Source of the DNA: Streptomyces fuscichromogenes
GTDB taxonomy: Bacteria > Actinomycetota > Actinomycetes > Streptomycetales > Streptomycetaceae
Assembly (NCBI RefSeq): GCF_014645815.1
Contig: NZ_BMML01000006.1
Span: 356,587 to 420,586 of the forward strand
Length of the DNA stretch: 64,000 bases
Direction: 5' to 3'
The notes below the pieces were generated by a model. The model made no database searches, was not told the origin of the DNA, and saw nothing but the letters and a program-made list of their open reading frames with translations. Within the stretch, counting starts at the first letter, position 1. Each line of letters opens with the position of its first letter. A program made the position numbers and the translations under genes. This document shows, one piece after another, positions 20,212-28,982 of the stretch.

Positions 20212-20310
20212 CGTGCTTGGCCGTGCTTGGACGTCCTTGGACGTCCTTGGACGTCCGTACTCGATACCGCTCGATCCCGCTCGATCCTGCTCGATCCTGC
20301 TCGATCGCGG
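20212..20310. repeat. Two back-to-back arrays of 10-bp tandem repeats
   Basis: Array A: CGTGCTTGGM then CGTCCTTGGA, four copies plus a decayed fifth (20212-20261). Array B: TCGATACCGC, TCGATCCCGC, TCGATCCTGC twice, TCGATCGCGG (20261-20310). The 10-bp period places every unit on the same DNA face. They sit between the cupin start and the GntR operator upstream of the DUF2848 gene. Confidence 0.85.
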
Positions 20311-20335
20311 ACATCGACCTTTCGGCATACTTCTT

Positions 20336-20352
20336 GTATACAGGTCGTATGC
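20336..20352. promoter_or_regulatory. GntR operator copy 2
   Basis: GTATAC-AGGTC-GTATGC, 34 bp upstream of the DUF2848 gene start. It matches the copy before the GntR gene at all but three positions. Confidence 0.8.
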
Positions 20353-20386
20353 GCAAGCCCCGCGCGAGAACTTCACCGGAGTGCCC

Positions 20387-21073
20387 ATGGCCCTGCTGAC
20401 CTTCGAACTGCCCGACGGCTCGACACGCGAGGTCGACGTCGTCCAGGTCCTGAACGCCGGGTACGCCGGGCGCCGCCAGGAGGACGTTGCCGCGCATGTC
20501 GCGGAGCTCGCCGAGCTCGGCGTGCCCGGACCGGCCGTGACGCCCGCCCTCTACCCCCTCGCCCCCTACCTCGCCCAGCAGACCGACCGTGTCCACGCGC
20601 AGCACGGGCACACCTCCGGCGAGGCGGAGTGGGCGCTGGTCGTGGCGGACGGCGGGGAGCTGCTGCTGACGGCCGCCTGCGACCACACCGACCGCGACCT
20701 GGAGGCGCTCGGCGTGGCCTGGAGCAAGAACGCGGGACCGGACGTCCTCGCCCGGCGTGCCTGGCGCCTGGCCGACGTGGAGTCCCGCGTCGACGACCTC
20801 ACCCTGCGCGCCTGGGTCACCCACGGCGACACCCGGACCGAGATCCAGCACGGCGCCCTCGCCGAACTCCTCGCCCCCGCCTACTGGATCGACGTGCTGC
20901 GTGCCCGCGGCGCGCTCACCCCCGGCACCGTCCTGGTCTCCGGCACCATCCCGATGGCTCCCGGCGTCGACCAGTTCGGCGACGGCTGGAGCGTGGAACT
21001 GGCCGACCCCGCCACCGGGGACACGATCCGGCTGCACTACGACGTCCGGCCCCTGCCGGCGCCCATCGGCTGA
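20387..21073 (+). CDS. DUF2848 family protein (FAH-like)
   Basis: 228 residues from the ATG of MALLTFELPDG, with GGAG upstream; a longer open frame reads through the repeat arrays and operator and is not real. DUF2848 proteins resemble the fumarylacetoacetate-hydrolase fold. Visible conserved stretches: GEAEWALVVADGGELLLTA, DHTDRDLEALGV, SGTIPMAPGVDQFGDGW. Function not established; the neighbouring GntR regulator, shared operator and cupin suggest breakdown of a small organic acid (inference). Confidence 0.8.
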   Translation: MALLTFELPDGSTREVDVVQVLNAGYAGRRQEDVAAHVAELAELGVPGPAVTPALYPLAPYLAQQTDRVHAQHGHTSGEAEWALVVADGGELLLTAACDHTDRDLEALGVAWSKNAGPDVLARRAWRLADVESRVDDLTLRAWVTHGDTRTEIQHGALAELLAPAYWIDVLRARGALTPGTVLVSGTIPMAPGVDQFGDGWSVELADPATGDTIRLHYDVRPLPAPIG

Positions 21074-21100
21074 GGCCGAGGCGGCGTCGGCCGACGCCGC

Positions 21101-23875
21101 TCACAGCTGGGTGGAGAGCCGTTGCTCGGTCCAGATGACCTTTCCGTCGTCGGTGTAGCGGGTTCCCCAGCGGTCGGCGAACTGGGCCACCAGGAAGAGC
21201 CCGCGGCCGCCCTCGTCCATGGTGGTGGCCCGGCGCAGGTGCGGAGAGACGCTGCTGCCGTCGGACACCTCGCAGATGAGGCTGCGGTCCCGGATCAGCC
21301 GCACACCGACGGGGCCCGTCGCATGCCGGATGGCGTTGGTGACCAGCTCGCTGAGGATCAGCTCCAGGGTGAACGCCTCCTCCTCCAGCCCCCAGTCGTG
21401 CAGCAGCTCGGTGGCCGCGGCCCGGACACCGGCGACCGCCGAGGGTTCGGACGGCACGGTCCAGGACGCGGTGTGCTTGTCGTCCAGCACCCGGGTACGG
21501 GCGACGATCAGGGCCACGTCGTCGCGGGGCGCCCTGGGCACCATGGCGTCGATCGCCGCGCGGCACATCTGCTCCGGCGTGCGCCCCGGCACCGCCAGGG
21601 CCCGGCGCAGGCGCTCGATGCCCTCGTCGATGTCCTCCCGCCGGTCCTCGATCAGGCCGTCGGTGAAGAGCGCGATGCCGCTGCCCTCGGGCAGCACCAC
21701 CTCGCTCCGCTCGTAGGGCATGCCGCCCAGTCCGAGCGGCGGGCCGGCCGGCGTTCCGGGCAGGTGGGCGTGGCCGTCCGGGGGCACGATGATGGGTTCC
21801 AGGTGGCCGGCCCTGGCCATGGTGCAGAGCCGGGACACCGGGTCGTAGATCGCGTACAGGCAGGTGGCGCCCGTGAGCGTCGGGGTTCCGCCGTTGCCGT
21901 CCCGGTCCTGGTCGATGCGGGTGACCAGCTCGTCCAGGTGCCAGAGGAGTTCGTCGGGCGGCAGGTCGAGCGTCGAGAAGTTGTGCACGGCCGTGCGCAG
22001 TTGGCCCATGGTGGCGGCGGCGTGCAGTCCGTGCCCCACGACGTCGCCCACCACGATCGCGACGCGCGCCCCGGGCAGCGGTATGACGTCGAACCAGTCG
22101 CCCCCGACGCCGCCGGGTCCCGCCCCCGCCGGAAGATAGCGGTGCGCCACGTCGACCGCGTTCTGTTCCGGCAGGGCGTGCGGCAGCAGGCTTCGCTGGA
22201 GCGTGACCGCCATGGTGCGCTCCCGCGTGAAGCGGCGTGCGTTGTCGATGCTGATCGCCGCGCGGGCGACCAGCTCCTCGGCGAGCGAGAGGTCCTCCCC
22301 GGTGAAGGAGGTCGGCTCCTTGGAGCGCCAGAAGGTCACCACCCCGAGGACGGCTCCGCGGGACCGCAGCGGAGCGGCGATCATGGAGTGGATGCCGTAG
22401 GCCACCAGTTGCCGGGCCCGTTCGGGGTCCTGGGCCTGCCAGCCGGTGAAGGCCGCCATGTCGGCCTCCAGCACCATCCGCCCGGAACCGAAGCCCTCGC
22501 CCTGCGGGGTGAAGGGGTCGAAGTGGATGAGCGCACCGGGCGGGTAGAGCGGTACGCCCGGCCGGATGCCGTGCAGGGTCACTCTGCGCAGCTCCGCCGC
22601 GTTCACCCCGTCCGGTTCCTCGCCGCGCAGCACGGCGTCGGTCAGGTCGACGGTGACGTAGTCGGCGAACCTGGGTACCGCGAACTCCGCCAGTTCCGCC
22701 GCGGTGTGGCGCACGTCGAGGGTGGTGCCGATGCGCAGTCCGGCGTCGTACAGCAGCCTGAGCCGCTCCTGGACCACCTCGATCCGGCCCATCAGCGCGC
22801 TGAGCTCGGTCGTGTCCCGCAGGGTGGCGACCCAGCCGCCCGGTCCACGCGGTCCAGGTGCTTCGGGTGATCCGGGTGATCCGGGTGATCCGGGCAGCCC
22901 GGACGGTCCCGGTGGGTCGGGCGGTCCCGGTGGGTCGGGCGGTTCGGGTGGGCGGTCCGTGGGGCGCTGGCTGACGGCCAGCAGCCGGTCGCCGACCTCG
23001 ATCACCTCGTCCGTGGTCGCCCGGCCGGAGGCGAGCAGCCGTTCGGCCGCCGGGGCGATCCCCAGGTCCGTGACGGGCCGGCCGTCCACCTCCGCCGTGA
23101 GCCCCAGCAGGCGCCGGGCCTCGTCGTTGGCCAGGAGCAGGCGGCCGTGCGGATCGACGATGAGGACGCCTTCGCGTACCGAGTGCAGAACGGCGTCGTG
23201 ATGCTCGTACATGCGCGTCATCTGCACCGGCCCCAGGCCGTGCGTCTGGCGGCCCAGCCGTCTGCCGACGAGCGCCGTGCCGGCGGTGGCGGCCGCGAGC
23301 GCCACCCCGGTGCCCGCCAGGACGAGCGGCGCCTGCCGGCCGGCCGCGAGGCTCACCTGGTGGACGGTGATGCCCGCGGAGACCAGCCCGACCACCGTGC
23401 CCTGGGCGGAGATCACGGGCACGACGGTGCGCACGGAGGGCCCCAGGGTCCCGGTCGTCGTCTCGGTGACGACGCCGCCGCGCTGCGCCGCCGCGATGCT
23501 GCCGATGTAGCGGCGGCCGATCTGGGCGGGGTTCGGATGGGTGTAGCGGATGCCCTTGGGGCTCATCACGACGACGAAGTCCACGTGCGAGCGTTTACGG
23601 GTCTCCTCCGCCAACTGCTGGAGCACGGCGGTGGGATGCGTACCGGCCAGCTCCTGTCGCACGGTGGGGTCCGAGGCGACGGCGGAGGCCACCGCGAGAG
23701 TGCGGTTGCGGGCCTCCCGTTCGGCGTCGGCCCGCGACTGGAGCAGGAGGGCGGCGACCGCCGTCGCCCCGAGAACCAGGACGACTCCGACCTGCAGAAG
23801 GAACATCTGGCCGGCAACGCTGCGTATCCCGTACCAGGACCGCACCCGCCGGAGCAGTTGGTGCATACGGCTCAT
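21101..23875 (-). CDS. Sensor-PAS-GAF-SpoIIE phosphatase with ATPase domain
   Basis: 924 residues from ATG 23875 (MSRMHQ; another ATG 9 bp later). Order: helix (about 22-44), extracellular Cache-like sensor (about 45-170), second helix (about 175-200), PAS (about 225-300), Pro/Gly-rich insertion (about 310-350), GAF (about 370-540), PP2C/SpoIIE phosphatase (about 565-770; GGDWFDVIPL, VGDVVGHGL, GIALFTDGLIEDRRED), and a HATPase_c anti-sigma-kinase-like domain at the C-terminus (SELVTNAIRHATG, DEGGRGLFLVAQFADRWG). The family controls sigma factors through anti-sigma antagonists; the target is not encoded nearby. The collagen-like insertion inside the PAS region is unusual. Confidence 0.88.
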   Translation of the reverse strand: MSRMHQLLRRVRSWYGIRSVAGQMFLLQVGVVLVLGATAVAALLLQSRADAEREARNRTLAVASAVASDPTVRQELAGTHPTAVLQQLAEETRKRSHVDFVVVMSPKGIRYTHPNPAQIGRRYIGSIAAAQRGGVVTETTTGTLGPSVRTVVPVISAQGTVVGLVSAGITVHQVSLAAGRQAPLVLAGTGVALAAATAGTALVGRRLGRQTHGLGPVQMTRMYEHHDAVLHSVREGVLIVDPHGRLLLANDEARRLLGLTAEVDGRPVTDLGIAPAAERLLASGRATTDEVIEVGDRLLAVSQRPTDRPPEPPDPPGPPDPPGPSGLPGSPGSPGSPEAPGPRGPGGWVATLRDTTELSALMGRIEVVQERLRLLYDAGLRIGTTLDVRHTAAELAEFAVPRFADYVTVDLTDAVLRGEEPDGVNAAELRRVTLHGIRPGVPLYPPGALIHFDPFTPQGEGFGSGRMVLEADMAAFTGWQAQDPERARQLVAYGIHSMIAAPLRSRGAVLGVVTFWRSKEPTSFTGEDLSLAEELVARAAISIDNARRFTRERTMAVTLQRSLLPHALPEQNAVDVAHRYLPAGAGPGGVGGDWFDVIPLPGARVAIVVGDVVGHGLHAAATMGQLRTAVHNFSTLDLPPDELLWHLDELVTRIDQDRDGNGGTPTLTGATCLYAIYDPVSRLCTMARAGHLEPIIVPPDGHAHLPGTPAGPPLGLGGMPYERSEVVLPEGSGIALFTDGLIEDRREDIDEGIERLRRALAVPGRTPEQMCRAAIDAMVPRAPRDDVALIVARTRVLDDKHTASWTVPSEPSAVAGVRAAATELLHDWGLEEEAFTLELILSELVTNAIRHATGPVGVRLIRDRSLICEVSDGSSVSPHLRRATTMDEGGRGLFLVAQFADRWGTRYTDDGKVIWTEQRLSTQL

Positions 23876-24176
23876 ATAACACCAAACACCCACGACTACA
23901 TCACCCCTGGACGGCATCCGCTCGCGCCACCGGGGCACTCCGCATCCGGCCGCGTACGGCACGTGAGCACGGCCCGTCAACACGGCCCGGTGGCGTGGGC
24001 CGTCCGTTCGGGAGGGTGGGGGTGAGCTACCAGACCGCCTGGCGGTGAGTGAAGGACGGGAAGACGCCCGTCCCTGTTCGTCAGGCGCCGTCCGGGAGGT
24101 GGCTGAGCGACAGCGCCGTGATGCGACGCGCCGTCGCCGACGGCAGCAAGCAGACCCCGGCACAGCGGGGCTGACG
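23876..24176. other. Intergenic, nothing recognised
   Basis: 301 bp between two minus-strand genes. It should hold the promoter of the phosphatase gene; A/T-richer sequence at 23873-23905 (TATAAC, ACACC) is the likeliest place. No gene, hairpin or repeat stood out. Confidence 0.5.
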
Positions 24177-25703
24177 TCAGCCGCCCTCCCGGGCGATCCA
24201 CTCGCTGCCGCCCAGCGGGTAGTCGTAGCCCGGTCGGCCCTCGTCGGCGCTGGTGCGGAACGCGGTGCCCGCGTTGTCGACGCGGACGGTGCCGTGGCGG
24301 CTCCCGCTGGACCAGTCCAGGGTGAGGTCCCAGCGGACGTCGTGCGCCTTGGTACGGGCGAAGACGTAGAAGACCTCCGGGTCGGACTCGCTGACCTTGT
24401 ACGGGAAGTCACGCTGGCCGTTCTTGGCGGTGACCGTGGGGCTGCCGTTGTCGAGGTCGATGTCGAACGACTTGGTCCCGACGCCACCGCCGCAGCCGAC
24501 GCCCATCGAGTAGTCGTTCCAGGCCAGCGGCGCGCCCTTGCTGAGCACGCGCACGTGCAACGCCTCCAGGACGACGGTCTCCGCGCCGGTGCCCTGGACG
24601 GTGAGGGCGATCTCCTGTTCGCCCGAGGAGACCGCCCCGTAGGCCGCGGCCCAGCGCGGGGCGTCCTGCTCGTTCGCGGGCGGGCCGACCTGTGCGGGCT
24701 CGCTGTCGACGAGGAAGTGCTGGCTGCACGGGTCGTCGTAGACGTAGGGCCGCGTGTTCACGGTGAGCGGGACGGCGGTACCGGCCCCGCCCCCCGCGCT
24801 CCCGGCCCCGGTGTTCGGCGAGTCGGTGGGGGTGGCGGAGGCGGAACCGGACGGCCGGTGTCCCGTCGCGCTCGGGGACGAGGACGAGGACGGCGATGAC
24901 GACGAGGCGGCGGACGTCCTCCCGACATCCGCCGCACCGGTGATCACGGCGGTGTCACCGGCCGCCCGCCGGCCACCCGCGCCACCGCCCGGCAGGTTCA
25001 CGGCGAGTACGACGGCCCCCAGGACGGCGGCCGCCGCGACGGAGACGATCAGCACGGTACGCCGCCGAGGCTGCGCCGCCGTGGGCCCGCGCGGCATGTC
25101 GACGACAGCGGGGACCACAGAGGCTGCCAGTGCTCCCGATGCTGCCGGTGCTGCTGGGACCACTGATCCCGCCGGGGCCGCCGCCGCTACCGGCCCTCCC
25201 GGCCCCACCGGGACCGCCGCGGCCTCCGGGACCGCCGGACTTTCCGGCCCCACCGGACCTCCCGGCCCCACCGGGCCCCCCGGACCTCCCGGGACCCCCG
25301 GCCCCACCGAGCCTCCCGGCCCCGCCGGACCTCCCGGGGTCGCCAGGCCCCCAGGGCCTCCCGGGACCGCCGGGTCGCCGGTCTCGGGCTCGTTCTTCTT
25401 CTCTCCGTCGGGTCGCTGCGGTGCGGGGTGGTCCGCTCGGCTTCCTCGGGTGGCGTCCGCGAGGATCCAGCGTCGGTGGAGTTCCACCAGTTCCTGCTGT
25501 GTCGCCCGGCAGAGCCGTGCGAGGCGCTCCACCGGGGCGTAGTCGACGGGCACCGCCGTGCCGTTGCAGTAGCGGTGCAGGGTCGACGTACTCATGTGCA
25601 GCCGCTTGGCCAGCGCCCCGTAGCTCAGTCCCGAGCGGTCCTTGAGCTCCCGCAGCAGCAGCGCGAACGCCTCCGTCGCGTCGGCCCCTGTTGCCCCTGA
25701 CAC
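24177..25703 (-). CDS. HTH - collagen-like linker - membrane helix - exported beta domain
   Basis: 508 residues. N-terminal XRE-type HTH (about 10-70; LSYGALAKRLHMSTSTLHRYC), a long linker of Gly-Pro-Gly/Val repeats (about 110-190, collagen-like GxY rhythm), one membrane helix (about 215-237; VLIVSVAAAAVLGAVVLAV), a Ser/Pro-rich spacer, then a C-terminal extracellular beta domain (about 330-508; YVYDDPCSQHFLVD, GVGCGGGVG) with paired cysteines. A cytoplasmic DNA-binding head joined to an outside sensor is known in Streptomyces regulators, but the ligand is unknown. Divergent from the DUF4232 lipoprotein gene across a strong palindrome. Confidence 0.75.
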   Translation of the reverse strand: MSGATGADATEAFALLLRELKDRSGLSYGALAKRLHMSTSTLHRYCNGTAVPVDYAPVERLARLCRATQQELVELHRRWILADATRGSRADHPAPQRPDGEKKNEPETGDPAVPGGPGGLATPGGPAGPGGSVGPGVPGGPGGPVGPGGPVGPESPAVPEAAAVPVGPGGPVAAAAPAGSVVPAAPAASGALAASVVPAVVDMPRGPTAAQPRRRTVLIVSVAAAAVLGAVVLAVNLPGGGAGGRRAAGDTAVITGAADVGRTSAASSSSPSSSSSPSATGHRPSGSASATPTDSPNTGAGSAGGGAGTAVPLTVNTRPYVYDDPCSQHFLVDSEPAQVGPPANEQDAPRWAAAYGAVSSGEQEIALTVQGTGAETVVLEALHVRVLSKGAPLAWNDYSMGVGCGGGVGTKSFDIDLDNGSPTVTAKNGQRDFPYKVSESDPEVFYVFARTKAHDVRWDLTLDWSSGSRHGTVRVDNAGTAFRTSADEGRPGYDYPLGGSEWIAREGG

Positions 25704-25790
25704 CCGTTTCCCGTCCCCTCACGTTCCAGTCGCGCGTTCCAGGGCCACCACATCCTCCCTGGCCAGAGCGCATTTTCGCGTTCCGGTGTC

Positions 25791-25820
25791 CCCAACTGCC
25801 CGCCGTGGCTGGCAGTTGGG
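25791..25820. promoter_or_regulatory. Inverted repeat between divergent genes
   Basis: CCCAACTGCC - 10 nt - GGCAGTTGGG: perfect 10-bp arms centred about 85 bp from each start codon. Operator for the HTH-membrane protein, or a hairpin in the lipoprotein leader. Confidence 0.6.
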
Positions 25821-25889
25821 ACAGATCGCCTCGCAGGCTTCGGTCATCCAATCACCACCGCCACCCGAACACCGAAGGGGCACAGCCAC

Positions 25890-26588
25890 ATGTCCGACCT
25901 CCGCGCCTCCCGCACCTCCCGCACCCGTCTCGTCGGCGCCGCCACGACCGTCGTACTCGCCGCGTTGTCCCTGACCGCGTGCTCCGAGGGCACGGGCGTC
26001 CGCGCCGAGGAGGTCGCCACGGCCGGCACCCCGGCCACGCACTCCTCCTCCCCCTCCCCCGTCTCGTCCGCGGCCTCGTCCTCGTCCTCCGTGTCGGGCA
26101 CCTCCACCCCCGCTTCCGCGGCCGGCACCTCCGCGTCGAAGACGCCCGCCGCGGCCGGCCGGCCGGTCACCTGCGAGGGGTCCGTCACCAGGACGGTCGC
26201 GGCCCCGCTGACCCGCCCCGTGAACCACATGCTCCTCACGGTGACCAACACCGGCAGCAGGAGCTGCTACCTCTACGGCTACCCGGCCGTCCGCTTCGGC
26301 GAGGCGCAGGCCGTGCCCCCGGTCATCGGGGACTCGAAGCCGCAGGCGGTCGTCACGCTCGCGCCGGGTGAGTCCGGCTACGCCTCGGTGAACCTGTCCG
26401 CCACCGACGGCAGCGGCACGCACGGCCACACCGTGAAGTCGCTGACCGTCTACTTCCAGGGCCGCTCCGGCAACGAGAGCGTCGGCACGGGCGCGCACCC
26501 GTCGCTGCCCGCGCAGGGTCTCTACGTGGACGACTCGCTCAAGGTCACCTACTGGCAGCAGTCGATGGACGACGCCGTCGGCTGGTGA
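25890..26588 (+). CDS. DUF4232 lipoprotein
   Basis: 232 residues. Lipobox LTAC near residue 31, a Ser/Ala-rich linker (about 35-90), and a DUF4232 domain (about 92-225; LLTVTNTGSRSCYLYGYP, LAPGESGYASVNLS, LTVYFQG) with two cysteines that can form a disulfide. Secreted or membrane-anchored; function unknown. Divergent from, and perhaps functionally linked to, the HTH-membrane protein whose outside domain has a similar beta-rich pattern. Its stop lies 4 bp from the stop of the DUF4239 gene. Confidence 0.82.
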   Translation: MSDLRASRTSRTRLVGAATTVVLAALSLTACSEGTGVRAEEVATAGTPATHSSSPSPVSSAASSSSSVSGTSTPASAAGTSASKTPAAAGRPVTCEGSVTRTVAAPLTRPVNHMLLTVTNTGSRSCYLYGYPAVRFGEAQAVPPVIGDSKPQAVVTLAPGESGYASVNLSATDGSGTHGHTVKSLTVYFQGRSGNESVGTGAHPSLPAQGLYVDDSLKVTYWQQSMDDAVGW

Positions 26589-26592
26589 CGGC

Positions 26593-27384
26593 TCACCGGG
26601 TCCAGTACTGGGCGAGGGCGCCTTCCCGGTACGGGGCGGGGCTGACGCTCAGGTCGCCGGCGAAGGGGCGGTCCAGGACGAAGACCAGGAGCAGGCTGAA
26701 GCCGACGAGCCCGGCGACCGAGGCCACGAACAGGATCTGGACTCTCAGTTTGCGCATGCCGTAGAGGAACGTGAGCGGGACCAGGACCAGGGCGCCGCCG
26801 ACGGCCAGGATCTGGAGCAGCACGGGCAGTTCCTGGCGGGCCATGGTGATGCGGGCGCGGCGCTGGGAGGCGACGTCGTCGAGATGGCTGACGGTCTGCT
26901 CGTAGAAGACCTGCTCCTGCTCGGTCTTCGGGGCGTACGTCTGCAACACGTGGAAGGCGGACCGGAGATGGGTCTCGGTGGCCCCGTAGCTGGGGTGCCC
27001 CGCGCGCATCCGCGGCCACTGGTCCTCGACGACCGCGTGCACGTAGCCGCTCATGGCGGAGTCGAGACGGGACCGCACCACCGCCGGGAACGCGGCGGCA
27101 TCGCGGGTGATGAGCGCCGCGTCGGTGGCCTCGGAGGCGACGATGGTCTGGGTCTCCTCCAGTTGCGTCCACAGCGTGACGATCACGAACGCGAGGATGA
27201 TCCCGTAGATGGCGCCGAACATCCCCAGCGTCACCCCGACCATGTCGTTGTGCTCCCCGCCGGCCAGCGACGGGTACCTGCGCCGCAGCAGCACACTGCC
27301 GGTGACGGCCAGGAGGACGGTGCCGCCGACGGTGACGACGGCCAGCATGAACGTGCTGAAATGGTTGAGCAGCCACAGCGACAT
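26593..27384 (-). CDS. DUF4239 membrane protein
   Basis: 263 residues with four membrane helices: about 10-32, 48-68, 183-205 and 213-235. The middle part is a helical cytoplasmic or extracytoplasmic region with charged residues (TQLEETQTIVASEATDAALI). The pattern matches the DUF4239 family, distantly related to bestrophin-like channels. No function is established. Monocistronic; converges on the DUF4232 gene. Confidence 0.75.
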   Translation of the reverse strand: MSLWLLNHFSTFMLAVVTVGGTVLLAVTGSVLLRRRYPSLAGGEHNDMVGVTLGMFGAIYGIILAFVIVTLWTQLEETQTIVASEATDAALITRDAAAFPAVVRSRLDSAMSGYVHAVVEDQWPRMRAGHPSYGATETHLRSAFHVLQTYAPKTEQEQVFYEQTVSHLDDVASQRRARITMARQELPVLLQILAVGGALVLVPLTFLYGMRKLRVQILFVASVAGLVGFSLLLVFVLDRPFAGDLSVSPAPYREGALAQYWTR

Positions 27385-27539
27385 GTGCGTGGAGTCTAGG
27401 CCGGACAGAGCAGCCCAAAATCACGCGTTCAGCGGCAACTACACCTATAAGGGTAGAAGTTCACGCCTTCGAGTGAGAGCCCCGTCTTCCCGGGCAGCAC
27501 GCCCTGTGCCACCCACGGCGCACCCGGGGTGTCGAGCGT

Positions 27540-28586
27540 GTGGTGTGTGGCTATGTTGGGCGGGTGACGGGTGTTGCCCCGTGGGGGCAGGTGTGTCGCA
27601 GGGTTCGGGTGCAGGGGCCGGCGGCGTTGCGGATTCTGGTGATCGCGGTGCTCTGCTGGCAGACCGCCCTGTGGGCCGGTGCCGATCAGCCGCCGGTGTT
27701 CGCCGCCATCGTTCCGCTGCTGAGCCTGCGCGGCGACTCCGCCTCCTCCCTGGTGGCCCTGTTGCTGAGGATCCTCGGCGTGATGGCCGGCGTGGCGCTG
27801 GGCGTCACCATGGTCAGCCTCTTCCGGCCGACCACCCTGGTGCTCGCCGTCGTGATGGCGCTGGCCCTGCTCTGCGGGACCGTCATCAGCTCCGGTACGA
27901 CCCTGAATGTGCAGGTCGCGGTGACCTCGCTGCTGGTCTTCGCCAATCCCTCGCCGGAGGCGTACGGCTTCGCCCGGTTGTGGGAGAACGCGCTGGGGGG
28001 TGCCGTGACCGCCGTCCTCGCTCCGTTGCTCTGGCCGCGCGACCCCTGCCGGGAGGCGGCGACGCTGGCGCGGGAGTGTGCGGCCGGCCTGGCGGAGGGC
28101 CTCGTACGGAGCACGCGCGCGATCGGGTCAGCGGACGCGGCGGGCGCCAACCGGACGGCGGCGCGGGCGGAGGCGGACCGGCTGCGCCGCTACGGCACGC
28201 AGGCCCGGGAGGCGGAGCAGGCGATGCGGTTCAATCCGCTGCGCCGGCGCCACCGCGCCGAGGTGACCGAACTGGGCGACCGGATCGACCGCGCCGTCCG
28301 GGCGGTGCCGCATCTCCTCGCCCTGGCCGCCGAGGTCGAGTTCTTCAGCGTGCGCGACGGGCCCGCCCCGGCTCTCTCCCGGGCCCGGACAGCTCTTCTC
28401 CCGGTCGCCGAGGCCACCGGGCGCGCCCTGGAGTCGGTCCTCGCGGGGCGGGACCCGCGCACGGACACGGACACCGCGCGCGCCGCACTGGCCCGGTACG
28501 CGAGGCAGGACCCGGAGCCGATGGGAGTGGTGCTCCGCAGGCCGTTCACCAGGATCCTCGACCTCTGCGACGACTCCCGGAGCTGA
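27540..28586 (+). CDS. FUSC / aromatic acid exporter-like membrane protein
   Basis: About 348 residues. A GTG at 27540 is used, but the GTG at 27564 (VTGVAPWG) is an equally good start. N-terminal half has five to six helices (about 30-150; AALRILVIAVLCWQTALW, VALLLRILGVMAGVALGV), the second half is a soluble helical region, as in half-size FUSC/ArAE transporters. Related proteins pump out aromatic acids; the substrate here is unknown. No regulator adjacent. Confidence 0.75.
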   Translation: MVCGYVGRVTGVAPWGQVCRRVRVQGPAALRILVIAVLCWQTALWAGADQPPVFAAIVPLLSLRGDSASSLVALLLRILGVMAGVALGVTMVSLFRPTTLVLAVVMALALLCGTVISSGTTLNVQVAVTSLLVFANPSPEAYGFARLWENALGGAVTAVLAPLLWPRDPCREAATLARECAAGLAEGLVRSTRAIGSADAAGANRTAARAEADRLRRYGTQAREAEQAMRFNPLRRRHRAEVTELGDRIDRAVRAVPHLLALAAEVEFFSVRDGPAPALSRARTALLPVAEATGRALESVLAGRDPRTDTDTARAALARYARQDPEPMGVVLRRPFTRILDLCDDSRS

Positions 28587-28658
28587 GCGGAGCCCGGTGC
28601 CGTACGCCGGTGACACCACGCCCACCGGCTACCGCTTCCGGGCACGGCTCACCTTCGC

Positions 28659-28708
28659 GAAGTGCGGGCCTTCGTCCGTGACTGAAGTGCGGGCCTTCGT
28701 CCGTGACT
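28659..28708. repeat. Perfect 25-bp tandem duplication
   Basis: The unit beginning GAAGTGCGGGCCTTCGTCC (28659-28683) is repeated without change at 28684-28708, between the FUSC gene and the small membrane protein. No coding role seen. Confidence 0.9.
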
Positions 28709-28724
28709 TCGGGGCGGGTCCCGC

Positions 28725-28880
28725 TCACCAGTAGTGGCGTCGGCCGGCGACCGCGTGCCCCGTGGAGCCCATGATCCAGAAGACCGCGCCGACCACGAGC
28801 AGGATGATGCCCAGAGTCCACAGGATCGATATGCCCATGACGAATCCGATGACGAGCAGGATGATGCCGATGGCGATCAT
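28725..28880 (-). CDS. Small two-helix membrane protein (DUF6131-like)
   Basis: 51 residues from an ATG with GGAGGG 8 nt upstream; upstream in-frame codons have no ribosome site. Two hydrophobic helices (IAIGIILLVIGFVMG and LGIILLVVGAVFWIMG) and a basic tail (GRRHYW). Such 50-residue proteins are frequent in Streptomyces; function unknown. Confidence 0.75.
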   Translation of the reverse strand: MIAIGIILLVIGFVMGISILWTLGIILLVVGAVFWIMGSTGHAVAGRRHYW

Positions 28881-28982
28881 GACTGTCCCTCCTGCCTTTC
28901 CGTCTGCCTTTCCATGACCTCTGTTCGTCTCCCGGGTTCCCCGAAGCGGCGGGGTCATGCCGGACCCGGCGGGGCCCGGCGC

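Noticed and set aside
20212..20310. CRISPR-like array
   Set aside because: Units of 10 bp directly adjoin with no spacers and no cas genes nearby.
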